Below are positions 45,232 through 53,020 of a DNA stretch of 64,000 nucleotides, one piece after another (position 1 is the stretch's first letter; every line of letters begins with the position of its first letter). The translations under genes and the position numbers were made by a program. Below the pieces are notes generated by a model. It ran no database searches. It was not told where the DNA came from and worked only from the letters and a program-made list of their open reading frames with translations. Source of the DNA: Marinovum algicola (lineage in GTDB: Bacteria; Pseudomonadota; Alphaproteobacteria; Rhodobacterales; Rhodobacteraceae); NCBI RefSeq assembly GCF_900109145.1, contig NZ_FNYY01000003.1:248001-312000 (forward strand), read 5' to 3'.

Positions 45232-45405
45232 TCAGGACACGCACATCATCGCCTGGACCTGGTCACCGTCGAACATGTCGGTGCCGGTTTCGATCGAGAC
45301 GCACATCATCGTGTCGACGTGATCGCCGGCCGAGATCTCGGTGGTCTCGATGACCAGTTCTTCGGTTTTGGTTTCGTTAAGGGTTTCTTGAACAAGTGCG
45401 AGCAT
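45232..45405 (-). CDS. 57-residue peptide with two C-terminal GDxVxxMMCVS repeats
   Basis: A short reading frame from ATG at 45405, with GGAG seven bases ahead. The N-terminal half is acidic (begins MLALVQETLNETKTEELVIE). The C-terminal half holds two copies of an 11-residue unit, GDHVDTMMCVS (27-37) and GDQVQAMMCVS (47-57), with a 20-residue period and the second copy flush with the C-terminus. The only two cysteines are in these repeats. It is the first gene of the operon with the 365-residue protein and the EamA transporter. The layout resembles a multi-core precursor peptide, but no known modifying enzyme is visible; a small metal-binding protein is the alternative. Confidence 0.72.
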   Translation of the reverse strand: MLALVQETLNETKTEELVIETTEISAGDHVDTMMCVSIETGTDMFDGDQVQAMMCVS

Positions 45406-45489
45406 CGTGTGTCTCCGTGTTGAATGTTTTCGACACGGCCAGATTTCTCCACCCTTCCGAGCATTTCAAAACATTTTTCAACTATACCT

Positions 45490-45512
45490 TGTGGATAAGT
45501 CTTTTATCCACA
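45490..45512. promoter_or_regulatory. Two inverted perfect DnaA boxes in an AT-rich intergenic region
   Basis: TGTGGATAA (45490-45498) and TTATCCACA (45504-45512) are exact, inverted consensus DnaA boxes five bases apart. Outer arms TATACC (45483-45488 region) and GGTATA (45521-45526) extend the symmetry. The 325-base gap between the peptide gene and xthA is AT-rich beyond about 45460. Apart from these boxes and the ribosome sites of the flanking genes I see no other feature in it. It could control either divergent gene. Confidence 0.6.
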
Positions 45513-45730
45513 CAAGATATGGTATACAGGCATTTGCCAATATTACATAAAACCTAAATCGCACAAATTTATAGCACGGCCGGAAAATCCCAGAAAATCG
45601 CGGGTTGCGGCAGTAAATTCCATCGAATCAACTATAGCTTATGCGCATTTCGTCGCTGGACCCGGCGCAATTTTGCGCTTGTCCCCTGACCCTATCGAAA
45701 GGATATTGGCCTCCGATCAAGGAGGCCGCG

Positions 45731-46513
45731 ATGAAGATTGCCACTTTCAACATTAATGGCATCAAGGCGCGAATCAATGCGCTGACCGATTGGCTTGGCG
45801 ATGCCGCGCCGGATGTCGCCGTACTTCAGGAGATCAAGTCGGTCGACGAAGGCTTTCCCCGAGAACATTTCGAGGACATGGGGTACAATGTTGAAACCCA
45901 TGGTCAAAAAGGCTTCAACGGGGTCGCCCTGCTTTCGCGCCTGCCGCTCGAGGATGTGACCCGTGGCCTGCCCGGCGATGACAGTGACGAACAGGCGCGC
46001 TGGATCGAAGCCACTGTAATGGGATCGCAGCACGCAATCCGGATCTGCGGGCTTTACTTACCTAACGGCAACCCGGTCCCCGGCCCCAAGTACGATTATA
46101 AACTTGCCTGGATGGAACGGCTGAAAATCCGCGCCGAAACCTTAATGGCAGAAGAGCTCCCCACACTTATAACGGGAGATTTTAATATAATTCCTCAATC
46201 AGAAGATGCAGAAACGCCCGCGCAATGGAAAGACGACGCGCTTTTCCTTCCGGCGAGCCGCGCCGCTTTCCGTCGGATCGAGAATCTGGGCTATACCGAG
46301 GCCTTTCGCGCGCGGGTTCAGGGGCCCGGGCATTACACCTTCTGGGATTACCAGGCCGGCGCCTGGCAGCGCAACAACGGCATCCGGATCGATCACTTCC
46401 TGCTGTCGCCGGAATGCGCGGATCTAATGCAGGATTGCCAGATCGACGCCGCCGTGCGCGGCGGCGAAAAGCCTTCGGATCACGTGCCGGTCTGGGTCGA
46501 TCTCGCCGCTTGA
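45731..46513 (+). CDS. xthA: Exodeoxyribonuclease III
   Basis: A 260-residue AP endonuclease/3' exonuclease of base excision repair. Motifs in order: MKIATFNINGIKARI, LQEIKS, GLYLPNGNPV, GDFNIIP, and SDHVPVWVDL (catalytic His). AAGGAGG five bases before the ATG fixes the start; the open frame upstream is not needed. Transcribed away from the DnaA-box region. Confidence 0.96.
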   Translation: MKIATFNINGIKARINALTDWLGDAAPDVAVLQEIKSVDEGFPREHFEDMGYNVETHGQKGFNGVALLSRLPLEDVTRGLPGDDSDEQARWIEATVMGSQHAIRICGLYLPNGNPVPGPKYDYKLAWMERLKIRAETLMAEELPTLITGDFNIIPQSEDAETPAQWKDDALFLPASRAAFRRIENLGYTEAFRARVQGPGHYTFWDYQAGAWQRNNGIRIDHFLLSPECADLMQDCQIDAAVRGGEKPSDHVPVWVDLAA

Positions 46514-46520
46514 GACCGGC

Positions 46521-46565
46521 GGATGCGCGGTGGGTTGAGAACCCACTCTATAAAGCCGCGCATCC
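46521..46565. terminator. Nested hairpin in the convergent xthA/hupE gap
   Basis: Outer arms GGATGCGCGG and CCGCGCATCC (46521-46530, 46556-46565) are perfect. They enclose an inner hairpin GTGGGTT-GAG-AACCCAC (46530-46546). It starts eight bases after the xthA stop and lies between two convergent genes, where a bidirectional terminator would be expected. There is no T-run, so a repeated palindromic element is equally possible. Confidence 0.5.
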
Positions 46566-46604
46566 CCTCATCGTGCCGTATCGTTCACCCGACAACGCCG
46601 CAGT

Positions 46605-47708
46605 TCAGATCACCCGTTCGACAAACCAATAGGCGCCGACCAGCGCGATCACCGCCGAGGCCGGCACCGCGATGGCGGGCCGATACCAGCTCTTGCGGCC
46701 AAACCAGAGCCCGACCGCAAGAAAGGCCATGGCAATCACGGTAAGCTGGCCCAGCTCGACCCCGACGTTGAACCCCAGAAGCGCCGGGATAAATTGCCCC
46801 TGCGGAAGACCGAATTCGCTCAGCACCGAGGCAAAACCCAGCCCGTGCAGCAGCCCGAAGCCAAAGACCACAAGCGGCCGCCATGCGTGCATCCGGGGCG
46901 AAAAGATGTTCTCGACCGCGACATAGACTATCGAGGCGGCAATGATCGGCTCGACGATACTGCCGGGAATGGTGACGATGCCAAGCGCGCCAAGCGCCAG
47001 CGTCACCGTATGGGCGGCGGTGAACGCGGTGACCTGCCACAACAGCGGGCCAAGCCGCGTGCTGAGAAAGAACAGCCCCAACACAAACAGGATGTGATCC
47101 AGCCCCTTGGGCAGGATATGGTCAAAGCCGACCGGGATATATTCGGCAAAGACCGCAAACCCGGATTTCGGCGTCTGTCCGGTCGGCAGGATGCTGTCGC
47201 TCATGTCGCCGCCCTCGATTATGCCGGTATAGCCCGTCTCGAGCCCCAACTGCCGCAACACCAGGGTGCCGTAGCCGTCGGGCCAGTGCAGCACCAGCGG
47301 CGCGGTGCTGTTCGACAGATCCGCGCGCAGCGACAACGTGCTTTCGCGCGCAAACGTCGGATTGCCGATTTCGCCCGGTGCAAAGCCGGTCACCGCCAGC
47401 GGCACCGCCGTCCCGCCGCTTTCCAGCCGGATCGCCTCGGCCATGGTGTCGGCCGTCGGTGCCATGCGCTCGGCCAGGTCTTCGGGCGGCAGCGCGCGCA
47501 GGGCGTCGTAGACATCGGAGCGGTCGGTGGTGTTGGTGTCTTCGAGCCCGTCAAGATCGATCCCGGCGATGAACGCCTCGGCATTCAGCCGCAGCTCGAT
47601 CTGCGCCGCACCCTCGGTCACCGTGAGATCGCCAATCGTCGGCATCACCTCATGCGCCCCGGCCGCGCCCGCCCAAAGGCCCAATACACTCAACAAAATC
47701 CGCTTCAT
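46605..47708 (-). CDS. HupE/UreJ-family membrane protein
   Basis: A 367-residue protein with a signal peptide (about 1-18, ending AGAH), an extracytoplasmic N-terminal domain (to about 190), and a C-terminal membrane part with about six helices. GFDHILPKGLDHILFVLGLF and TAAHTVTLALGALG are the HupE/UreJ signatures with histidines suited to nickel or cobalt. No hydrogenase or urease genes are nearby, so the transported ion is not settled. ATG at 47708 is preferred over the adjacent GTG. Confidence 0.85.
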   Translation of the reverse strand: MKRILLSVLGLWAGAAGAHEVMPTIGDLTVTEGAAQIELRLNAEAFIAGIDLDGLEDTNTTDRSDVYDALRALPPEDLAERMAPTADTMAEAIRLESGGTAVPLAVTGFAPGEIGNPTFARESTLSLRADLSNSTAPLVLHWPDGYGTLVLRQLGLETGYTGIIEGGDMSDSILPTGQTPKSGFAVFAEYIPVGFDHILPKGLDHILFVLGLFFLSTRLGPLLWQVTAFTAAHTVTLALGALGIVTIPGSIVEPIIAASIVYVAVENIFSPRMHAWRPLVVFGFGLLHGLGFASVLSEFGLPQGQFIPALLGFNVGVELGQLTVIAMAFLAVGLWFGRKSWYRPAIAVPASAVIALVGAYWFVERVI

Positions 47709-47815
47709 CACAATCTCACCCTGTTTGCCTGGCGGCAGAATGCCGCGATCCGTCCCAGCTGCAACCCCAAGCTACGGCTTGCGGCGAAAAAAGTTTCGCG
47801 CCATGAAGGGCTTCG

Positions 47816-48703
47816 ATGGGGAATGTTCTTTGCATAGGGTCCGTGCTCTGGGACGTGATCGGCCGGTCGGCCTCGGTGATGCGCCAGGGCTCCGACGTGC
47901 CCGGCCGGATCACCCAGATCCCCGGCGGCGTGGCGCTCAATATCGCCATGACCCTGGTGCGTTTCGGCATGAAACCGGCGCTTCTGAGCGCGGTGGGCCG
48001 CGATGTGCTGGGCGATGTGCTGATCGCCGAATGCGAGGGCATGGGCCTGGATTGCACCTGGCTCTATCGCTCCGAGGATCTGCCGACCGATCGCTATATG
48101 GCGATCGAAGGCGCCAATGGTCTGATTGCCGCCATCGCCGATGCGCATTCGCTGGAAGCCGCCGATGACAAGATCCTGCGGCCGCTGAAAGACGGCCGGC
48201 TGGGCAGCGCCGAGGCGCCCTATGCCGGACTGATCGCGCTTGACGGCAACCTGACCGAAACCTTGCTGTCGAAGATTTCCCGCGATCCGGCCTTTGCCGC
48301 CGCCGATCTGCGTGTCGCCCCCGCCTCGCCCGGCAAGGCCGAGCGGTTGCAGCCCTTTGTCACCCGCCCCGGCGCGGTGCTCTACGTGAACCGCGAAGAG
48401 GCCGGCATCCTGTGCCAGAGCGATTTTGCCGACGCCCCCGGCGCCGCCGCGGCGCTGGTTGCCCGTGGGGCGAAACGCGCGGTGGTGACCGATGGCGGCA
48501 ACGCCTGTGCCGATGCCTCGGCCGAGGGTCTGGTGTCGGAACGCCCGCCCGAGGTGTTGGTGACACGGGTCACCGGCGCGGGCGATACCTTCATGGCGGC
48601 GCATATGGCCGCCGAAGCCGCCGGCCAGGACCGCGAGGCCGCACTCAGCCGCGCCCTGACCGCCGCCGCACGATATGTCTCCGGAGAAACACCCCATGAT
48701 TGA
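47816..48703 (+). CDS. psuK: PfkB-family kinase, probable pseudouridine kinase
   Basis: A 295-residue ribokinase-fold enzyme. PGGVALNIAMTLVRFG is the N-terminal PfkB region and TRVTGAGDTFMAAHMA holds the anion hole and catalytic Asp. It overlaps psuG by eight bases, which identifies it as the kinase that makes pseudouridine 5'-phosphate. Start ATG follows AAGGG at a short but workable distance. Confidence 0.9.
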   Translation: MGNVLCIGSVLWDVIGRSASVMRQGSDVPGRITQIPGGVALNIAMTLVRFGMKPALLSAVGRDVLGDVLIAECEGMGLDCTWLYRSEDLPTDRYMAIEGANGLIAAIADAHSLEAADDKILRPLKDGRLGSAEAPYAGLIALDGNLTETLLSKISRDPAFAAADLRVAPASPGKAERLQPFVTRPGAVLYVNREEAGILCQSDFADAPGAAAALVARGAKRAVVTDGGNACADASAEGLVSERPPEVLVTRVTGAGDTFMAAHMAAEAAGQDREAALSRALTAAARYVSGETPHD

Positions 48704-49610
48704 GATCCGCTATTCCGCCGAAGTGAACAAGGCCCGCGCCGAGAACATCCCGCTGGTCGCGCTGGAAAGCACGATCATCACCCATGGCATGCCCTGGCCC
48801 AAGAACCTCGAGATGGCGCGCGGGGTCGAACAGGTGATCCGCGACAATGGCGCCATCCCGGCGACGATCGCGGTGATCGAGGGTCAGCTCTGCATCGGGC
48901 TCGACGATGCCCAGCTCGAAGGGCTGGCGCAGACCAAGGGCGCGGCCAAACTGTCGCGCGCCGACATGGCGGCCTGCATGGCCACCGGCGGCACCGGCGC
49001 CACCACCGTGGCGGCGACGATGATCGGCGCGGCGCAGGCCGGGATCGGCGTCTTTGCCACCGGTGGCATTGGCGGGGTGCATCGCGGCGCCGAACAGAGC
49101 TTTGACATCTCGGCCGACCTGCAAGAGCTGTCGCGCACCGCCGTCACCGTGGTGGCGGCCGGCGCCAAGGCGATCCTCGACCTGTCGAAGACGCTGGAGG
49201 TGCTGGAAACCCTGGGCGTGCCGGTGATCGCCTATGGCCAACAGGCCTTTCCGGCCTTCTGGTCGGCGACCTCGGCTTACCGTGCGCCGCTGAGAATGGA
49301 CGATCCCGAAACCATCGCCCGCGCCCACCTGGCGCGCGGCGCGCTGGGCCTCTCGGGTGGCCAGTTGGTGGCCAATCCGATTCCGGCCGAGGCCGAAATC
49401 CCGCGCAGCGAGATCGACCCGGTGATCGCCCGCGCCCTGGCCGACGCCCAGACCCACAACATCGGCGGCAAGGATGTGACGCCCTACCTGCTGCAACGGA
49501 TCTACGAGCTGACCGAAGGCCGGTCGCTCACCGCAAATATCGCGCTGGTCCGCAACAATGCCCGCCTCGGGGCCGAGATCGCCTGCGCTTTGGGCAAAAT
49601 CGTTACCTGA
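48696..49610 (+). CDS. psuG: Pseudouridine-5'-phosphate glycosidase
   Basis: A 304-residue C-glycosidase that splits pseudouridine phosphate into uracil and ribose 5-phosphate. Motifs: ALESTIITHGMPWPKNLEMA, ATGGTGATTVAATM, FATGGIGGVHRGAE, and GAKAILDLSKTLEVLET carrying the catalytic lysine. With psuK it forms a two-gene pseudouridine salvage unit. The seven codons upstream of this ATG lie inside psuK. Confidence 0.95.
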   Translation: MIEIRYSAEVNKARAENIPLVALESTIITHGMPWPKNLEMARGVEQVIRDNGAIPATIAVIEGQLCIGLDDAQLEGLAQTKGAAKLSRADMAACMATGGTGATTVAATMIGAAQAGIGVFATGGIGGVHRGAEQSFDISADLQELSRTAVTVVAAGAKAILDLSKTLEVLETLGVPVIAYGQQAFPAFWSATSAYRAPLRMDDPETIARAHLARGALGLSGGQLVANPIPAEAEIPRSEIDPVIARALADAQTHNIGGKDVTPYLLQRIYELTEGRSLTANIALVRNNARLGAEIACALGKIVT

Positions 49611-49698
49611 ACAGGTTATTCACGTCCCAAGCCATTGAGGTTGGCATGCAAAATGCATAGCTTGGCCGACGGGGATGACCACGGGATCACGGACCTGA

Positions 49699-50442
49699 AT
49701 GACCACGCCATTTGATGAAGATCCACTGCCGCGGCCGCGGTCGGGGTGGATGGCAAGCCGGATGGCCAGTCTGCGCGCCTCTTTCCTGACCGGGATCGTG
49801 GTGATTGCGCCCGTCGGCCTGACGGTCTGGCTGATCTGGACGGTAATCGGCTGGGTCGATGGCTTTGTATGGCCGTTCGTGCCGCAGGCCTATCAGCCCG
49901 AAGCCCTGCTCAACCGCTTTCTCGGCATCCGCGATGCCTCTGATCCCGATTGGATCAGCGTCAACGTGCGCGGCGTCGGCGTCATCGTCTTTCTGCTCTT
50001 TACCCTGTTGGTCGGCTGGATCGCCAAGGGGCTGATCGGACGCTCGCTGGTGCGCTATGCCGAGAGCCTGGTCGAGCGGGTGCCGGTGGTGCGTTCGATC
50101 TATTCCGGGGTCAAGCAGATCGCCGAGACGGTGTTCAACCAGGAGGACCGGTCGTTCGAGAAAGCCTGCCTGATCCAGTATCCGCGCAAGGGGATCTGGG
50201 CGATCGGCTTCATCTCGACCACCGCCAAGGGCGAGATTTCGCGCCGCGCCGAAACCGGCGGGCGGCTGATGTCGATCTTTGTGCCGACCACGCCGAACCC
50301 GACCTCGGGGTTTCTGCTGTTCTTTCCCGAGGAAGACGTGATCGAACTCGACATGACCGTCGAACAGGCGGCCAAACTGGTGATCTCGGCCGGGCTGGTC
50401 TATCCCAACGGCGACGACCCGACCAAGCCGCCGCGAAAATGA
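49699..50442 (+). CDS. DUF502 membrane protein
   Basis: A 247-residue protein with two hydrophobic segments (about 28-55, FLTGIVVIAPVGLTVWLIWT, and about 92-112, GVIVFLLFTLLVGWIAKGL). The soluble remainder carries RVPVVRSIYSGVKQIAETVF and VPTTPNPTSGFLLFFPEEDV, the DUF502 core. The family is widespread in proteobacteria and plants (COV proteins, implicated in trafficking) but unassigned in bacteria. It is a single-gene unit. Confidence 0.9.
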   Translation: MTTPFDEDPLPRPRSGWMASRMASLRASFLTGIVVIAPVGLTVWLIWTVIGWVDGFVWPFVPQAYQPEALLNRFLGIRDASDPDWISVNVRGVGVIVFLLFTLLVGWIAKGLIGRSLVRYAESLVERVPVVRSIYSGVKQIAETVFNQEDRSFEKACLIQYPRKGIWAIGFISTTAKGEISRRAETGGRLMSIFVPTTPNPTSGFLLFFPEEDVIELDMTVEQAAKLVISAGLVYPNGDDPTKPPRK

Positions 50443-51021
50443 TCCGGCGCCGGGTCGGCGCGCAGCAAGTCCATAAAAAAGGCACACGTCCCGGACGCGA
50501 TCGGGGCCCCCGGGCTGCACCCCATGCCCCCGAGCAGCTCCGGGGCGGCGGACATTGCGCCGCAGATGCGCGGTGATCTCCGGCGGGATATTGGCGATAT
50601 GGTTGACCGCGGCGGCGGGTTCGAAAAACGCGAGCTCCGGCTTGGCGACGTCGCATCCCATCTTGGCATGAGGTCGGGTCATGGGGCCTGATCCTGTGAT
50701 GCAAAGTACGCGTGAACAGCCTCGCGCAACGGAGCAGCTTGCGGGCGTCGGGACGGGATCACGGATAGCGTCCGTATGTGCCGGGCAATTGTCGCGCTCT
50801 CGACAGTGGTATCCCGGGTGGGCGTCGCGGTTGGGGCCGAGCCGGAGACGCCAGCCGGAAAAGCCGGCGCGTACCTGGAACTTTGTCACGCAGGTTTTGC
50901 AATGATCCGGCACAGTTGCCGACAGGTCTTTCGCCACATGATGCCCTGTACCGCCCGGCGCGGGAGGGCTATGACGAAGACCGTGATTGGCCCGGTTCCG
51001 GGCGGCAAAGACAGGCAAGGC
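50443..51021. other. 579-base region without a supported gene
   Basis: GC-rich throughout, containing a degenerate REP-like core (GTCCCGGACGCGATCGGGGC, 50488-50507). Open frames exist on both strands but none has a convincing start or family match. The chrA start could lie inside it, at 50971. It may hold remnants of a lost gene. Confidence 0.5.
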
Positions 51022-52278
51022 ATGACCCCGACACCTTCCGAGATGCTCAGCGCCTTCGGGCGGATCGGGCTTTTGTCTTTTGGCGGCCCGGCGGCGCAGA
51101 TCGCGGTGATGCACCGCGAGCTGGTCGACGACCGCAAGTGGATGACCGAGGCCCAGTTCCTGCGCGCGCTCAGTTTCTGCATGATGTTGCCCGGCCCCGA
51201 GGCGATGCAGCTTGCCACCTATGCCGGTTGGCGGTTGCGCGGCACCTTCGGCGGCGTGCTGGCCGGGCTGCTCTTTGTCCTGCCGGGGGCCGTGGTCATC
51301 ACCGCGCTGGCCGCGATCTACATCAGCTATGGCGAAGTGCCGCTGGTGCAGACGCTGTTTCTGGGCGTCAAGGCAACGGTGATCGTCATCGTCGCCCAGG
51401 CGCTGGCGCGGCTATCGGGCAAGGCGCTGAAAGGCGCGGGCGACGTGGCGCTGGCGGTGGCGGCATTCGTGGCGCTCTTTGCCCTGCACCTGCCGTTTCC
51501 GCTGATCATCGCGCTGGCGGCGCTGATCGGCGCGCTGCGCGCGCCTGTGGTGCCGGACGAGGCCCTGCCGCCGCGCCGGGGCCGCGCACCCTGGCTGGCG
51601 GTTCCGGTCTGGGGCGGGCTCTGGCTGCTGCCGCTGGTGGTCCTCTGGACGCTCAACATGCCCTTCCTGCTCGATCTGGCGCTGTTCTTCGGCAAGCTGG
51701 CGCTGGTCACCTTCGGTGGCGCCTATGCGGTGCTGGCTTATATGACCCAGGAGGTGGTGCAGGCCCAGGGCTGGATCACCACCGCCGAGATGATCGACGC
51801 GCTGGGCCTGGCCGAGACCACCCCCGGCCCGCTGATCCTGGTGACACAATTCGTCGGCCACCTGGCCGGCTTCAACGAGACCGGCTGGGCCGGGTTTGCC
51901 CTGGCCGGGGCGCTGACCCTCTGGATGACCTTCACCCCCTGTTTCCTGTGGATCTTCGCCGGCGCGCCCTATCTCGAACAGATCACCGCCCGGCCGCGGA
52001 TCGGCGCCGCGCTCTCGGCGGTGACGGCGGCGGTGGTCGGTGTGATCGCCAATCTCTCGGTCTGGTTCGCCATCGGCGTGCTGTTTGCCCAGAGCGTCAC
52101 ATGGGCGGTCGGGCCGGTCCGCCTCACCCTGCCCGCCCCGGCCAGCCTCGATCCGACGGCGCTGCTGCTCACCGCATTTGCCGGCGGTCTGATCTTTGTT
52201 CTGCGCCTCGCGGTGCCGCTGACGCTGCTCTGCACGGCCCTGGCGGCGGTGGTGCTGATGTGGATCACCGGAATGTGA
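51022..52278 (+). CDS. chrA: Chromate transporter family protein ChrA
   Basis: A 418-residue membrane protein with two homologous CHR halves (GLLSFGGPAAQIAVM in the first; KLALVTFGGAYAVLAYM in the second) and about ten to twelve helices. The family exports chromate or related oxyanions; in marine bacteria it may serve other anions. The start is uncertain: 51022 has weak AGG sites, while an ATG at 50971 follows GGGAGG at only three bases and would add 17 residues. No ChrB regulator is adjacent. Confidence 0.88.
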   Translation: MTPTPSEMLSAFGRIGLLSFGGPAAQIAVMHRELVDDRKWMTEAQFLRALSFCMMLPGPEAMQLATYAGWRLRGTFGGVLAGLLFVLPGAVVITALAAIYISYGEVPLVQTLFLGVKATVIVIVAQALARLSGKALKGAGDVALAVAAFVALFALHLPFPLIIALAALIGALRAPVVPDEALPPRRGRAPWLAVPVWGGLWLLPLVVLWTLNMPFLLDLALFFGKLALVTFGGAYAVLAYMTQEVVQAQGWITTAEMIDALGLAETTPGPLILVTQFVGHLAGFNETGWAGFALAGALTLWMTFTPCFLWIFAGAPYLEQITARPRIGAALSAVTAAVVGVIANLSVWFAIGVLFAQSVTWAVGPVRLTLPAPASLDPTALLLTAFAGGLIFVLRLAVPLTLLCTALAAVVLMWITGM

Positions 52279-52352
52279 CAAACGGCGGCCTGAGCCCCTT
52301 TTGTTTCGGCTCGAATCCCGTATGATCCAAGGACGAATTCCGGGGACCCTCA

Positions 52353-52826
52353 ATGAAGACCAGTATCGACTACGGCAATCTCATGCACCGCGCCATGCGC
52401 GGGCTCATCCGCGAAGTGCTTGAGGATGTGGCAGAACACGGGTTGCCCGGCGATCACCACTTCTTCATCACCTTCGACACCACCCACCCGGATGTCGAGC
52501 TCGCGCAGTGGCTGACCGACCGCTACCCCACCGACATGACAGTGGTGATGCAGCATTGGTATGAAAACCTCGATGTCGGCGAAGACGGCTTCTCGGTGAC
52601 GCTGAATTTCGGCGATGCGCCGGAGCCGCTCTACATCCCCTACGATGCGATCAAGACCTTCGTCGATCCCTCGGTGGAATTCGGCCTGCGGTTCGAGACC
52701 CAGGAAGAGGACGAGCAATCTCTCGCCGCGCTGCCGGACGAGGATGACACCCCCGACACCGAAGCCGACGGCGCCGAGGACAAGCACGACGCCGAGGTGG
52801 TGAGCCTCGACAGCTTCCGCAAGTGA
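52353..52826 (+). CDS. sspB: SspB-family ClpXP adaptor (alphaproteobacterial type)
   Basis: A 157-residue protein. The N-terminal 120 residues are the SspB fold (HHFFITFDTTHPDVELAQWL, MTVVMQHWYENLDV, YIPYDAIKTFVDPSVEFGL). An acidic linker follows, ending in VVSLDSFRK, the ClpX-binding tail. It delivers ssrA-tagged and other substrates to ClpXP. It is followed by a REP-like pair and fumC. Confidence 0.93.
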   Translation: MKTSIDYGNLMHRAMRGLIREVLEDVAEHGLPGDHHFFITFDTTHPDVELAQWLTDRYPTDMTVVMQHWYENLDVGEDGFSVTLNFGDAPEPLYIPYDAIKTFVDPSVEFGLRFETQEEDEQSLAALPDEDDTPDTEADGAEDKHDAEVVSLDSFRK

Positions 52827-52830
52827 TCCC

Positions 52831-52894
52831 GCCCCGGACCTGATCCGGGGTCTCCCCCACAGCTGGCCAAGAGGTCCCGGATCAGGTCCGGGGC
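52831..52894. repeat. REP-like inverted pair, copy 4 (best preserved)
   Basis: Two 24-base units (52831-52854 and 52871-52894) are inverted copies differing at two positions. Each is itself palindromic around a CCGGACCTGATCCGG core. They are separated by 16 bases. The unit pair resembles the two-REP arrangement of BIME elements. Confidence 0.8.
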
Positions 52895-53020
52895 GCGGCG
52901 CTCCCATCGCGGGGTCCGGCCCGCATGTTAACGCCGAAGGTCGCGGTATTCCGTCGTATACATCATTGATCTTGGCCGCGGTTCTTGTATTGAAGGGGCA
53001 AACCGTCAAGGAGTGTCCCG

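Noticed and set aside
45483-45526. Chromosomal replication origin at the DnaA boxes
   Set aside because: Only two boxes are present, with no neighbouring dnaA, parAB, gidA or hemE genes and no further box cluster. A regulatory or titration site is more likely.
50210-50704. Minus-strand frames near 50400-50700 as a gene
   Set aside because: They overlap DUF502 or lack a family match, good start and consistent codon pattern.
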